64,000 nt of DNA, taken from positions 186,001 to 250,000 of the forward strand of contig JAPJBO010000031.1 of NCBI GenBank assembly GCA_030068145.1, read 5' to 3'. Below, piece after piece: positions 1 to 11,707 of the stretch (position 1 is the first letter of the stretch; each line of letters begins with the position of its first letter). This stretch comes from Diplonema papillatum. Lineage: Eukaryota; Euglenozoa; Diplonemea; Diplonemida; Diplonemidae. The notes beneath the pieces were generated by a model, which did not search any database, had not been told where the DNA came from, and saw nothing but the letters and a program-made list of their open reading frames with translations. A program made the translations under genes and the position numbers.

Positions 1-102
1 CGGAACCCGCCGGAACCCTCCGAATGGCATCGCCAACCCGCCGGAACCCGCCGGAACCCTCCGAATGGCACTCCGGAACCCGCCGGAACCCTCTGGACGC
101 GT
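1..102. repeat. short GC-rich tandem repeat at window edge
   Basis: The motif GGAACCCGCCGGAACCCTC followed by CGAATGGCA recurs about three times, with small changes, in the first 100 bases. It runs into the beginning of the first ORF, so the N-terminus of that ORF is repeat-encoded or its real start lies elsewhere. Confidence 0.7.
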
Positions 103-785
103 GCCCCAAGCAGGAGGATCCAGAGCGGTGGGCATCTTTTGCGGAGGCTTTGGAACGGGAAAGCTTCAAGGATGAGTGGCGCCCCTCGTTGCGCAGAGAC
201 GGCAAAGAACACCTCCCGCCGGGGTTGAACCTCCTAAAGGGGTTCATCTTGGTCGAGAAAGGTGCAACCGCCAAGGCCGTCACGGTCACGTGTGGGGTAC
301 GCGGGAAGCCTCGTGCGGTCTATGGTGGGAAGGACACCTGCATTGACAAGGTGAAAGCCTTGCGAAAGGAGGAATGCTACACGTGTGGTGATGCATTTCC
401 TCCGGAGGGCTCCGTCCTGGCGAATGCTTGCTATGTCCGCAGGGCAGTGTCGTGCAAGGACCATGTCGAGTGGCTGCTCGACATCTCTGCTGAAACCAAG
501 GCCAGGTTTCAAAGCTTTCAGCCTCTGTGCGAAGCTTGCAAGGCCAAGGGTTGCGAAGAAATTCGGTATCGTGAACGCAACCAAGCCCTTCTTGCTAGCC
601 GGTCAGCAGCTGCGAAAAAAGCAGAAAAGGTTGCGGTAAAAGCACCCCCAGCGCAAAAGACAGCAGCTGCTGTCCAAGGTCAAGAAGCGTCGCAAAGAGC
701 TCGGTCGCTATCCGCACGCAGGTCGACTTCAAGGGCACCGAGTCTCACCCCCATAGCGACCATGTTCCCCCCGAAGAACCCGTAA
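24..785 (+). CDS. hypothetical protein with Cys pairs and a basic tail
   Basis: This is an open frame of 253 codons that I do not recognise. Three cysteine groups in its middle (CYTCGDAF, CYVRRAVSCKDH and CEACKAKGCEE) suggest a zinc-binding fold, by inference only. The last 70 residues are rich in Ala, Lys, Arg and Ser (for example ARSLSARRSTSRAPS), as in a disordered nucleic-acid-binding tail. The first 25 or so codons are encoded by a GGAACCC repeat, so the true start is uncertain and the gene or exon may begin upstream of the window. No splice sites were assigned. It could also be part of an unrecognised mobile element. Confidence 0.4.
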   Translation: MASPTRRNPPEPSEWHSGTRRNPLDACPKQEDPERWASFAEALERESFKDEWRPSLRRDGKEHLPPGLNLLKGFILVEKGATAKAVTVTCGVRGKPRAVYGGKDTCIDKVKALRKEECYTCGDAFPPEGSVLANACYVRRAVSCKDHVEWLLDISAETKARFQSFQPLCEACKAKGCEEIRYRERNQALLASRSAAAKKAEKVAVKAPPAQKTAAAVQGQEASQRARSLSARRSTSRAPSLTPIATMFPPKNP

Positions 786-1100
786 GACCCAAACACCTTT
801 CGGTCACTAGAGCTGGCGAGTTTGCGAGCGTATGGTTTTGTATCGTAACAAGCTAGTTTTACATTCTCGGTCCGCGCCCGAGGGGTTTTTAGCGTTTTTT
901 TGTGTCCAGAAGCGTCACGGATGCCAGTGGCACACACAGGTTGGGCGTTTTCGCATGGCGGGGGCGCCTTACAGCCTTCGTGTGCATGCTGCACTTCCAA
1001 TCTTTTCTTTGTGTCTTTTCTTTTCTCTTTTGCGCGCGTGCGTTCGCTCCGGCAGCAAGGCAAAAACTAAGAAACAAAGTCTGGAGTTTATCTACCCTTA

Positions 1101-1838
1101 CAGAGCTTGTTCGTGCTCCGGCTGACACCACTTGCGCACTTAACCATGGTTAAGAAGACGAACAAAAACAAGCTGCACCCCCTCTTTGTTCTCAACCCTC
1201 TCAACCCCCTGCATACCCAAGCCTCTACGGTCAACCGGAGACTTTAAAATACCGTCCTTCTAATCCAGCTAAAAACATAGACACAAATATTGCTCAAAAC
1301 ATCTGCAGAATAACACGAAAAGCCTCTAGGCAATATTGGCACTTTACAGAGCTTGTTCGTGCTCCGGCTGACACCACTTGCGCACTTAACCATGGTTAAG
1401 AAGACGAACAAAAGGTGTCGGTCACCAACAGTCCCGGACATGGCTAGCCGTAACCCAAAACGAAAGCGTGCACTAAATATACAACCCGTAACCACATAGC
1501 CCTTTCTTGCTCTAAGAGAACCCATTCATGAACGGTCACACGGAGACCCTAAAACCCCGGAATTTCAAGCGAACTTTAACTCTAAAAACGAGCTGCACCC
1601 CCTCTTTGTTCTCAACCCTCTCAACCCCCCCCCTGCATACCCAAGCCTCTACGGTCAACCGGAGACTTTAAAATACCGTCCTTCTAATCCAGCTAAAAAC
1701 ATAGACACAAATATTGCTCAAAGCATCTGCAGAATAACACGAAAAGCCTCTAGGCAATATTGGCACTTTATAGAGCCTACCAGCTTCGGCTGACACCACT
1801 TGCGCACTTAACCATGGCTAAGAAGACGAACAAAAACG
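1101..1838. repeat. about 245-bp direct repeats (three partial units)
   Basis: A block that begins with CAGAGCTTGTTCGTGCTCC and runs through CTGCACCCCCTCTTTGTTC recurs near 1101, 1346 and 1771, and the CTGCACCCCC part recurs near 1170, 1590 and 1840. The copies are nearly identical and are interrupted by a RepC segment. No gene is seen here. Confidence 0.7.
1412..1600 (+). repeat. RepC dispersed element, copy 1
   Basis: RepC is a short element with a GGTGTCGGTCAC block, a GGCTAGCC or GGCTTGCC block, and a 3' end of the form CGGAGACYCTAAAACCCCGG followed by AAGCGAACTT and CTCTAAAA. It recurs many times in the window, always with the same 3' end. Confidence 0.65.
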
Positions 1839-1912
1839 AGCTGCACCCCCTCTTTGTTCTCAACCCTCTCAACCCCCTGCATACCCAAGCCTCTAGCGAG
1901 AAAGAAGAAATG

Positions 1913-2040
1913 TGAAAACGGGTTCCTGCCCAGAGGCTTTTCGTGTTATTCTGCAGATGCTTTGAGCAATATTTGTGTCTATGTTTTTAGCGTTATTTGT
2001 GGATTAGAAGGACGGTATTTTGAAGTCTCCGGTTGACCGT
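1913..2040 (-). repeat. inverted copy of the 1.2-1.8 kb repeat
   Basis: This stretch is the reverse complement of about 1640-1765 (TTATTCTGCAGATGCTTTG here, CAAAGCATCTGCAGAATAA there). It can form a long hairpin with the upstream unit. Confidence 0.7.
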
Positions 2041-2139
2041 CCTTTCACTCTAAAAAACTACGTTAAACAAAGGCCTGTAAAACAGTGGCGCGCCGCACAC
2101 TTCACCGTACCGTGGCCTGCGGCGCCGCTAAAGCGGGCG

Positions 2140-2425
2140 CCGCCAAAGAGAGAGAAAAAAGAGAAAAAGGCCGCTCCTTGTCCAGGAACGTGACGGTCAA
2201 CCACAGCTTGCAAAGCTTGAGTCGGAGGCAGCACAGTGCCACAACCCCGTCCGCTCTGCCCTGCGGCTGACCGTCTCGACGAGCTTGTGTTCAGCGCGAG
2301 CGCTAAGCCCCAAGGTGCTCCAAGCCTTGATGCTTTAGTTTGGGAAATCGGTAGCCACTTGACCGTCGTAGGCCCGTGGCTCTGCAGTACCGCCGAACAC
2401 GTGAAGCTTGGCACCCTATCCACAT
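2140..2425 (+). repeat. RepD dispersed element, copy 1
   Basis: The block begins with an A/G-rich tract, GAAAAAGGCCGCTCC, and continues through GTCCAGGAACGTGACGGTC, AGTCGGAGGCAGCACAGTG and TGGGAAATCGGTAGCCACTTG. Close copies lie at 41945-42235 and 60580-60720. It shows no coding signal of its own. Confidence 0.7.
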
Positions 2426-2547
2426 TTTGACTCTCAGTCCAAATTTTTTAGAAGACGGCAGGGAAAAAGAAGAAAAAGAGCTGCATGGCAACCCCTGCTC
2501 AACATGCATGCGCGTGGGGGGCCCAAGGCTAAATTCAAAGCGAATTT

Positions 2548-2705
2548 CTTCTTGGTGTCGGTCGCAACACTTACAAACATGGCTAGCCGTAGTTAAAGTG
2601 TATAAGCATACCTACTACCCTCATACCACCCGCCTCACAGCCTCAATGGTCAACCGGAGACCCTAAAACACCGAACCTCTAAACCACAAATAACGCTAAA
2701 AAAAA
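2548..2705 (+). repeat. RepC dispersed element, copy 2
   Basis: It carries the GGTGTCGGTCGCAACACTT start block, the ATGGCTAGCCGTA block and the CCGGAGACCCTAAAACACC end block of the family. Confidence 0.6.
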
Positions 2706-3765
2706 TGGCACTGCACCATCACCCAGTTCCTGGCAGAAGTGGCCAATGTGCAACCCGAGGCGCTCAGGGCCGCAAAAAGCCGTTAGCGGTCCAAATTTGG
2801 AAAATGGGCCGGAGACCAAGCTAATGCCCTGCCTCTAGATGAGAAAAGTAAAAACCGGCAAATGGTTCATTTTCGGGATCTGTGACAGCAGAAGCTCCCG
2901 CACACACTTGTTCTTCACACCGCTAAATACCTCTTTCGAAGATAGACCTGGAGACTCGAACTTTTTTCACTTTCCGCAAAAAAAAAAAGTAACGAAGTAA
3001 TATAGGTACCACAAAAAGCTCGGAATTTCAAGCGAACTTTATCTCTAAAAAACCACAGAGTCACCCGGAGACTCTAAAACCACCGGATTCACAAACGATT
3101 CTTTTTCACTTTCCGCAAAAAAAAAAAAAAAAAAGAAAATAGTAACAAAGGGAACGTGTCAGTTAGACCTTGGCGGACAATGTCCGGCATGGGGAGGGGG
3201 GCATAGATGGAAACATAAAACCCAAAACCCAAGGCCACCAGCCACCTAGTATTTGGTGGCCAGCCACTACTGGGCGGCTGGTCCTTTTTCCCGATCTTAT
3301 ATACCTTATATACACCTCCGAATCTAAACGGGCGAAGCCCGGCTTTTCTTTGCACCAATCCTTCCAAAAAAGAGGGGGGGGGGGGATCCGGGGGGGCACC
3401 GGCCCCCCGCCGAACGGTACGGTACAGCGACACAGCTCGGGCGGGGAAAACCCTCAAGCTTCACGGATTTCCGAGGGAATTTGTCTCAGGGGGGGGCTCT
3501 CGGGCCATATTTTTTATGGTTTGCCATGCCGCCATATGTCCGCCACCGGGATAAAAAGGGGGGGAGTGGGGGGGGGTGAGGGGCGTCGGCCACAGTAGCC
3601 TATAGGACAAAGCCATGGTTTGCCATGCCGTCATTTGTCCGTCAAAAACCCAAGCACCACACTGCGAGAAAATACATATAAACGCGGACAACAGACTGGT
3701 ACGGGCTACAAGGCAACCCCTGCTCAACTTGTAGAACGTGGGGGGCCCAAGACTACACTTCACGA
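2706..3765. other. intergenic stretch without a recognised gene
   Basis: It holds A-runs near 2980 and 3120, a G-run near 3378, a second RepC 3' end near 3010-3075, and two copies of GGTTTGCCATGCCG (about 3520 and 3615). No open frame resembles a known protein. Confidence 0.5.
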
Positions 3766-3772
3766 AGGAATG

Positions 3773-3958
3773 TACTTGGTGTCGGTCACAAACAGTCCCG
3801 GACATGGCTAGCCATAACCCGTAACGAAAGCGTGCACTAAATATACAACCCGTAACCACGACACCATAGCCCTTTCTTGCTCTAAGAGAACCCATTCATG
3901 AACGGTCACACGGAGACCCTAAAACCCCGGAATTTCAAGCGAACTTCAACTCTAAAAA
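3773..3958 (+). repeat. RepC dispersed element, copy 3
   Basis: This is nearly the same sequence as 1416-1600, from GGTGTCGGTCACAAACAG to the AAGCGAACTT and CTCTAAAA end. Confidence 0.7.
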
Positions 3959-3959
3959 A

Positions 3960-5220
3960 TATGAAGGTGGGGGAGGATGCCGGCAAGTGTCCGCCAAAGT
4001 CTAACTGACACGTTTTCATACCACAAAAAAAAAACACAGAACCCATTAGGCGTGGGCGCGGCGGCTTAAAAGCTTCCGCGACCACACGCGAACTTTCACT
4101 CTACGATAACCAACCCGGTTTCACGGCTAATAATGGGAAGTCGCACGCGACGCGAGCAGCATTTTCCCCTTCCTCCCCAAAAGCGAAAGATGCGCCAATT
4201 CACCTCCCCCTCCGAGCGCGGCCTGAGCTCGCATGCGCGGCTATTACACTCGAACGCGCTCGACTTTTCGCTCGATTGCACACTTCCAAACTGACGACGG
4301 CGGAGCTCGCAATCGATTTCGAAGACTACACCAGTGGAGTGGCGACGGTTGTGCTTAGCAACCTTATGTGACAGTTCGTTGGCCGATAGCCAGGTAGAAC
4401 TGCGTCGTGCTCTCGTGCAGACGTCAGCACGTTCGGGTGGCTTTCCACGGACGGAGGAGAGAGGTGCTGTGAGACCACACCACACGGAAGACGACGGCCT
4501 GCCGTGGGATCCTGCGCGCAACACCGCATGCCGCAATGCGCGACGTGCTAAACGACAACAGAGTGCTGCCGCAATGGCCATCACCGGTGCCTCGCCCACG
4601 GGAGCCAACGTGCGAGCAACCGCAGCCGACACGCGGACTCGAGGAGCTGGTGGCCCAACCTGTGCTGTCGGATGGAGCGTACGGACCTCCACCAGGGTTT
4701 CCCCCGGCTTCGTCCTTTCCAGGCATAGTTCACCATCTTTCGGGTCCCAACAAGTGTACTAAACCTCAAATCCCTATCCAGCAAATCAGGATCGGGCTGT
4801 GCTGCGTCCTCAAGGATTGACACCTAAGCCTCGCACACGTGTTAGACGTGTTAGAGGGGTCGGATCGACGACAAGAAGCGAAAAGCGGAGCTCCGGGGCA
4901 GCGGCGTCCCCGCCGAAGCAAGTGAAGCCACCAACGTGGTGCTGGTTCGTTGTTCCGTAAGCAGCTCAAGACGACAGAAGTGCGAAATCCGGTCTCGGAA
5001 GCAAAGACGGAGAAGCGACGCTCAACCTCGGCGGATCAACAGAAAGGCCATCGCCCAAGCGCCGTGAAGAAGCAGCTACAAGGCTCGACAACGTTCGATC
5101 GGGCACGGGGTGAGTTGGCTCAAAAGAAGAACCCAAAACATTGCGTCTCCTTGACGAAGGCTTGATGCTAGCCATCAGACATACCACGAGAGGCAGAATT
5201 CTGCCCAAACACGAAACTAA
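3960..5220. other. intergenic stretch, no recognised gene
   Basis: Overlapping GC-rich open frames exist on both strands (for example 4334-4762), but none has a recognisable domain. I see no clear repeat, splice pattern or RNA gene. Confidence 0.4.
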
Positions 5221-5221
5221 T

Positions 5222-5417
5222 ATTTTTGTACAAGCACCTGCTTTGTAGGAAATACTCGAGGAGACTGCCAGTTGCGAAATCTCTCAAAGGAGGTAAATGT
5301 GCTGTGGCCCACACGAAACACAGGTAAATCTGGGTTTAGTGGCGGGCGTAAGTATTGTTTTCTTCCCTCTAGCCTCCGTCGAAATGAGCACAAGGCAGTC
5401 CCTCGAGTATTTTCCCG
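5222..5417 (+). mobile_element. RepA SINE-like element, copy 1
   Basis: RepA is about 230 bp. It starts with AAGCACCTGCTTTGTAGGAA, contains CCACACGAAACACAGGTAAA, and ends with AGTCCCTCGAGTATTTT. At least nine copies or part-copies lie in the window, inside and outside introns. It encodes no protein. A SINE-like, non-autonomous nature is inferred from size, copy number and fixed ends; neither a poly(A) tail nor clear Pol III boxes are visible. Confidence 0.65.
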
Positions 5418-5419
5418 TT

Positions 5420-7310
5420 CCTTCCCTCTCACCAGTTGCGTCAGCTTCGGCGAATAACCGAAGCCTTAGAATACCGGTCCTTCCAAACCCCAACATACTC
5501 TACAAAAGGCGAACCATCTCGAGCAACAACTTCCGCCGGTTTTACCTAGCCACTATCTAACATCCCCGCCTCATCTACTTTCGCCCCTATCCATGTATGT
5601 TTCTCATTATGATCGGCAGAGCCCGGCTGTTGTTAGCACCCGTGGGGTGCTAGCCCCGGTGCCGTCTGCCGACGGTCATCAGACGAAGTGAAGGCGGCGT
5701 TATCAGCTTCACGACAGCTGGCCATATACCCCGAAGGCAGCACGCCCAGTCCACACGGTGCCTCTCATTGCACTGTGACACTGTAGACGCAAGTCTTTCT
5801 TCGGGTCTTTTGTGTCTAACAAATGCAATTTATTAAGAACAGACCGATCGATGGCAGCGCACCATCCTCACTCCCGTTTGATCAACAAAACAGGTTTGCA
5901 GGAAATGAAAGGGACGTAAGCGAAAATGCCTGCCGTTTCATCGCGACGGCATTGATCCTTCTACTGTCCAGCAGAGACCTTTCAACTCGAAGAATTTGCG
6001 TTCTTCTGTTTTGCCCCGCAAAGCGTTTCAACCACGTGGTGTCATCGCGAATCAACCCCTTCGCCGAAGGTCACTCAGAGGCATTGGAATCCCGGGCAAA
6101 ATTACCAAAAAGAAAAACCCCCCCGGGGGGGTTTTGGCATCGAATCATGCGCAAGGTACACTGTGCAACGGCCGAAATGACTTCCAAGCGGCAAAAAAGT
6201 ACGCGGCATCGGCACTCGCGTTTGGTGTATCCACCGCCCGTAGTAGGAATTTTGTTGCATTAGTGATTGTCAGGCCTTCGACTACCCTGAGCAACGGACT
6301 GTGCTCACTCCGTGTCTACGTCACAGCAGATGGAACGCGTTTGTTCCGCCCGCCGCGGGGGGCGGCCTACGAGTGGGTGTCGTTGTGGCCTCCCGGCCGG
6401 AGCCATCGTTGGACGACCCCTCGCTCTTACCACTCCGTAGTTTGATAGACGTGCACACCGCCACCACCGCAAGCTTATATCTCACCACCCCCCTCCGTCC
6501 CCTTGTTTACGTGCGCGGGGCGACGGTTCCAGGCACTCAGACACCCACAGGCACCGCAGAGCCCCAAAACCGGGTTTTTGGCTGAAACCGGCTTTTTTGC
6601 TCGGTCAGACAAAGAGCTAAAGTCCCCTGGACAACTCATAAGTAACATAATAAAACCAAACTGCGCCCTTCGTAACTACGCACTTCTTGGCAGTGCGTGA
6701 GGAAACTGAACCGCCCGAGTAGGATCTTGCTCACAATCATTCGCTAATTTGCCACCTGCAACCACGTCCCGTATTTGGGTTACAGGATAGTGCGGCCAAC
6801 GAAAACTCCAGTTCCCTTTCGCCGCTGCTGAACAGCAGTGCTCGCTTGCCTTCGCGGCACTGGCACTTTAGGGTAGTTAAACTCCAAACTTTGTTTCTTC
6901 GTTGCGCGCGTTCGAAATTTTTTGATCTTGGTTGGTTGGTCTCCCGGCCGGGGCCATCGTTAGACGACCCCTCGCTCGTTTCTTCGCGTTTGCGTCGGTT
7001 CGCGCTCCGGGTGGACGCAGCCGGGGACTGCGTTGCATTGGGTGGCGTTCGCCGGGCAGGGGGTCCTGCGCCCGGAGTTGCGGCGTCGGCAGCAGAGTGC
7101 GCCGATGCCGCCGCGCTGGGGGGGACGGAAAGAGTCCTCCGCAGCACGCCGCCGCAGCGGCGCCGCGCGATCGATCGTGGGTGAGTCTCCCAGGCCGGAG
7201 CCGGAGGATTCCTCGCTCGTCTCCCCGCGTTTGCGTCGGAGCCCGCGTCAGGGCGCTGCCGGTGCCGGTTGCGGTCCTGGCCGGAGGCGCCTCGTTCTCG
7301 TCGTCGGCGT
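5420..7310. other. intergenic stretch with short GC-rich repeats
   Basis: The motif CCGGCCGGAGCCATCG and variants of it recur near 6393, 6946 and 7190, each followed by GACCCCTCGCTC or similar. A perfect 22-bp palindrome (four A, seven C, seven G, four T) lies at 6114-6135. Open frames such as 5823-6263 and 7033-7371 have no recognisable domain. Confidence 0.4.
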
Positions 7311-7315
7311 CGTCT

Positions 7316-7475
7316 GGTCGGTCAGTTATTTGACACGCGGCTGGTTGTCTGAAAACACTGCCACTATTTGAACCTGCTACTGTCCGGCTACCCGGATATT
7401 CTTTTAATATATGACAAATCGAATAATAACACAGGTGTTATTATTCGACCCCCCCCCCCCCCCTCTTTAAATGTG
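7316..7475. mobile_element. MITE relic (copy of the 45045-45209 element)
   Basis: The inner sequence (GTTATTTGACAC, CTGGTTGTCT, ACTATTTGA, CGGCTACCCGGA) and the right end (TTATTATTCGA followed by a C-run and CTTTA) match the element at 45045-45209. The left terminal repeat is not recognisable, so this copy is truncated at its left end. Confidence 0.6.
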
Positions 7476-7734
7476 TTGCATTAGTGTGATTGTCAGGCCT
7501 TCGACTACCCTGAGCAACGCACTATGCGCACTCCGTGTCTCCGCCTGTAAACAACATGTTGCGAAGCCACGAGGTCCACTTGCTGGGAGTCCCCTGTGCC
7601 GCTAAAAAACCAGAGTCGCCAGCGAGCTTTCAGTCTAAGAATGTGGACTTGCTGTGTCCGCGCCATACGGACCAGCCTCCGGTGTGGGGTAAGCCCTGAT
7701 TATTAGCTTCACGGTTGCGAAGCTAGCGAACAAC

Positions 7735-7986
7735 TTCTGCCTGGTCTCGAATTTTCTGCCAGGACCAACCAAGATTCCTCTCCTTCCCGCTCCCGGTCTT
7801 CTTTCCCCCCAATACATCATTAAATCACTCGCAACACTTTGACCTAGCTGACATCTAGCAACCCGCACCAATCTAATATCGCCCCTATCCATACTTCTCG
7901 TCGGTCAGCAAAGCCGCGTCTCGTTGTTTTCCTCGGTGTTTACCTGCCAGCCGGTAAGCACTGCCGTCAGCAGCGAACCCGGCACT
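7735..7986 (+). repeat. RepK long direct repeat, copy 1
   Basis: About 240 bp, from TTTTCTGCCAGGACCAACC to CGAACCCGGCACTTGTTG, is nearly identical to 9935-10178. It includes TAATATCGCCCCTATCCATA, which also resembles part of 5573-5600. It looks like a dispersed repeat rather than a gene. Confidence 0.7.
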
Positions 7987-8082
7987 TGTTGGCCCTTGCA
8001 ATACCAAATAGATGCCCTGTTCACACCATAGATGGACGCCTACCGTCGCTCCTGGTTGGTGGAGTGATTTGTCAGGTTGATT

Positions 8083-8426
8083 CCGTTACTGGGGGGGGGG
8101 GGGGTCGAATACAAGAGGTACCTCTTGCAAGCATTCGGCGTGCCGATCCTGCAATTTTCCCGAAAAAGAAATGGAAAAAGTACCGCAAACCCGGAACCCG
8201 CGGGAACTCCCTTCTCCTTGAAAGAAGCACGTAATTTGTGGTCCCCGGGTCTAGTTTTCACGGTTCTCTTTATCGGAGCTCATCGCGATCAGAAAACCGT
8301 CAGAAAAGGTCTGTTATGCGGACCAAGAAAAAATCCAACTTTTTTCCAGATTTCCAAAATGCCTCTTGTATTCAAGGTACCTCTTCTGTTCAAGGTACCT
8401 CCTGTATTCGACCTTCTCCCAGTAAC
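8083..8426. mobile_element. MITE-like element with terminal inverted repeats
   Basis: The left end reads GTTACTGGG, a G-run, then GTCGAATACAAGAGGTACC. The right end, read on the minus strand, is GTTACTGGGAGAAGG then GTCGAATACAGGAGGTACC. The inverted repeats are about 40 bp and the whole is about 344 bp with no coding capacity. The G-run sits inside the left terminal repeat. Superfamily not known. Confidence 0.65.
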
Positions 8427-8429
8427 GAA

Positions 8430-9715
8430 CGAGACCTCGACCCTTAAATAGGTGGGCGTGTCGTTGTAGGGGGTGTCTTTTTGGCATCGGCGGCTTGCTG
8501 CTTACCCGAGACGCGCACTACTTCTTAAGGGGACTGCGCGCGACTTATAGCGCGCGGAAGAGCGAGCCAATAGCAGGCCTGTGAAGGAGCGTGAATTTTG
8601 TAGGCGTCTCGTAGGCGCGTGTTGTGTCCGCGACTCGCGGAATATTGTCGCCCACCTCCTTGCCCACCGCGCGGCCCACAGCGGCGGTCAGCGTCTTGGT
8701 GGCAAATATCGTGAGAAAAGTGGAGTTCTGTGACGTTCTGGCCACTTACTTAGTCATCCATGGGCGTGGGTGTGTGGCCATACGGGATTTCTAGGAGGGA
8801 CTTACGTTGAGCGCAGTCTCGACAACTCGGGCTGGGCCCACGGCGCCGTCTCCTTTCGGCCCACGGACCACACGAAGGACACCCAAAGGCGCCTCCCATG
8901 CACACGAGCGACGATCGACTCGAAGGGAACGAGATGGCCCAGCACCTTCCACCTCATTGACCACCTTCTCCCAGCATAAAAAAACGTCGGAACCTTCATG
9001 ACACTGACGAAGGGTTGTCCTTTGAATCGACCACCTGCGAGTCAGTGAGCTCTGGGACCGAACTGGGCAAGGCGCACAGCGCGCTGAAACCTGTCGCGGA
9101 CAAAGCTGGCAGACTCTCCAGCCGCAAAGAAACATGGACCAGGTGCTCGTTCCATGACGCCGTAGAGCAGAAGTTATCGCTTAAGAACTGTGGTCGCATC
9201 ATGTGCCCTGCAATTCAAGGCGTTCCTCGTCTTGTTCGAAGAAAAGAGGTCCATTGGAAAACCCACTCTCGACGCAGGTACACATGGGTTCATGCTCAAC
9301 ACAGTGACTGCGAACTCCCTCAGGTGTGGGTAAGCAGTTTCCGCTGCCCAGTACCCTTTCAGACCAGTCTTCGAAGTAGCCGACTGTTCGAACTCGGCCT
9401 TGCACTCTGCTGTAAACAGCTTTTTCTAGAAGGCTTCGACAAGGATCTTAGTAGACTCGCCCTGCTTCGCTGGTGCTGCGCACTACCATGCGCCTACCAA
9501 GTGCCTACCGCGCTAACAAATTACATTGGGAAAAGCGCTTACATGCGCCTACCACAAATCTCAGATTTTGGACAAGTAAAAAGCACCTACCGCCTACAGG
9601 AGGCGTCCATCTATGACACACACCCACACCCAACACAGACACACACGCGCACTCTCTTTCTCTCCTCTCACACACACTCTCTCTCTCTCGAAGTTATAGC
9701 GGCATAGCCAGAAAG
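8430..9715. other. intergenic stretch with an unrecognised ORF and a CA/CT-rich tract
   Basis: The longest frame (9015-9707, plus strand) starts in sequence rich in Ser and Thr codons and ends in the CACACA and CTCTCT tract at about 9619-9690, so it is probably fortuitous. No domain is recognised. Confidence 0.35.
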
Positions 9716-9934
9716 TCTAAGCCCCAACCCCCTCTCCGGAATGTTTACGCAGTGCTGCGTCTGTACGAAAACCCCAGATCTCTAAGTGAACTTGCACTCT
9801 AAAAAACGGATCCAAATACCGCCAGAAGAGTCAGTTTCCGAAAGCATCGCGCTGACGAAACGGATGCCTGTTTGGCGTTTCGTGTTCTCTCGCGCACCCC
9901 CACTCCATATGGAACGCATGATAGAGACAAATTT

Positions 9935-10178
9935 CTTCTGCCAGGACATACAACCAAGGTTCGCCTCCTTCCCGCTCCCGGTCTTCTTTCCCCCCATACA
10001 TCATTAAATCACTCTCAACACTTTGACCTAGCTGACATCTAGCAACCCGCACCAATCTAATATCGCCCCTATCCATACTTCTCGTGGTCAGCAAACCCGC
10101 GCCTCGTTGGTTTCCTCGGTGTTTGCCTGCCAGCCGGTAAGCACTGCCGTCAGCAGCGAACCCGGCACTTGTTGACCA
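9935..10178 (+). repeat. RepK long direct repeat, copy 2
   Basis: This is the second copy of the 7735-7986 block, with the same order of motifs ending in CGAACCCGGCACTTGTTG. Confidence 0.7.
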
Positions 10179-10179
10179 C

Positions 10180-11700
10180 CCGGGGTGTTTCCCGAATGCG
10201 AACACACGATGAACCCTTCTTTCCCCAGTATAAACACAGCTCCAACTCCTTCCCGAACGCAAACAGCGCGAAGAATCTTTTTCAAATGATACCAGCACCT
10301 GTTTTGAAGGGAGTATTCCGGAAGGCTGCCAGCAGGAAGATGACAAAGGAGGACTCCGATTCCAACACTTGTAACAATCACGATGTGCACCACGGCGAAA
10401 GTGCGGTGCGAGTGACTCTAGCGAATGCCCTGCACGGGGCAAGATGAAAAATACCCGTCCAGGGGACTTACGGAAATAAGCTTGTCTGGACAAGGTCACA
10501 GGGGGAAGGGAGGATGGGGTTTCTTCCCGTCCAACGACACCTCCCCCAACCACCTGGTTCTTGGGTGGCTTGACGACTGCGCCGCAGCATTCCCGCAGTG
10601 ACACTGTAATGCTCCGTCAGCATGCCGGTGCTCCCCACCATTGCAACACGAGGGCAGATGGCAGAGGAGGACCCTTCGGGCATTTACCAAATGCAACCGG
10701 TCACGCGTTCGGCCGCATTCTTCGCGGCCGGCTTCCTTGCAGTTTAGTTTGCAAGGCCAACCTTCCCCATCGGTCTGCAGTCTCGGAGTTCACTGCCGCC
10801 CGCGCTCGACCCATCACCGCGTTACGAGCACACGCAGACTGTGCTTGGCCACTTGTGTCCCGTGGCACGAGGAAAGCACCGCCCCCGGCGCGAACCACTG
10901 GCATGTCGCCCGTACGACGGAACCGCCGCTCTGGACCACGTTTTGAAGTCCGGATGCGGAAGATCGGTAGCGATGGCCTGCATTAGTCACCAGGCGGACT
11001 GCCTCTTCGATCGTACCGTGTCGGGGTTCAGGCGGCTGCACTCATCCGAATCATCGTCTTCGCGTGGTCGTTTTGCGTCCTCTCCCTTCCTCGCCGGTGT
11101 GCATGCTTCTGCGATGTACCTCGTTATGCAGTACAACTCAGCACCAGGCTATCCTATGCAGCTCTATGAGATAGAGGAAGACCTTAGACCGCGATGCAAC
11201 GTGATCGTTTGAGATTAGAATGCAGAGTATCGGTAGCGATGGCCTGCATTAGTCGCCCAACTACTCGAGTCATCCCCTTATACGTATTCGATTCGAGGCG
11301 TTTTTGTTTTCGAGCCTCCGCTGTTTCACTGTTTGCGTTTGGGAAAGAAGTTCGGCTACGATTTGGAGGAAAACCGTTCGACTTATGTTTGTGTGTTGGG
11401 AAAAAGTTTGGCCATGCCTCCCCAAAAAGAATGCAAGCGAACTTTCACTCTGAGAATTGTCCTGCGTGGCGGGTTCAGGTTGGGAGGTCCTAGAGCTGAG
11501 GGGGATGGCACGAACGTGCTTGGAATGAGTTTGTGCCCAGCACTGCACTGGGCTTGTCTGCACCGTGTTTCGGTTCTTCAAAAACATGCCTGGGTTTGCG
11601 CCCGCCCTGGTTGTAATTGCAACTCACTTGAACGCACTGAGGTGGTTGACACTTACCCACATCACGTATCGTGGCCTTTCCCCATCCCGACCGCACGACT
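10180..11700. other. intergenic stretch, no recognised gene
   Basis: The segment GGTAGCGATGGCCTGCATTA occurs at about 10969 and again at about 11232. The neighbourhood of 10966-11020 recurs inverted in the Raptor intron near 33800-33860. Nothing else is recognised. Confidence 0.4.
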
Positions 11701-11707
11701 ATTCTTT

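Noticed and set aside
6114-6135. Perfect A4-C7-G7-T4 palindrome as a bacterial-type terminator
   Set aside because: The context is eukaryotic and no gene ends there; it is probably a homopolymer palindrome.
9015-9707. 230-codon ORF as a gene
   Set aside because: No recognisable domain; its end is encoded by CA and CT microsatellites.
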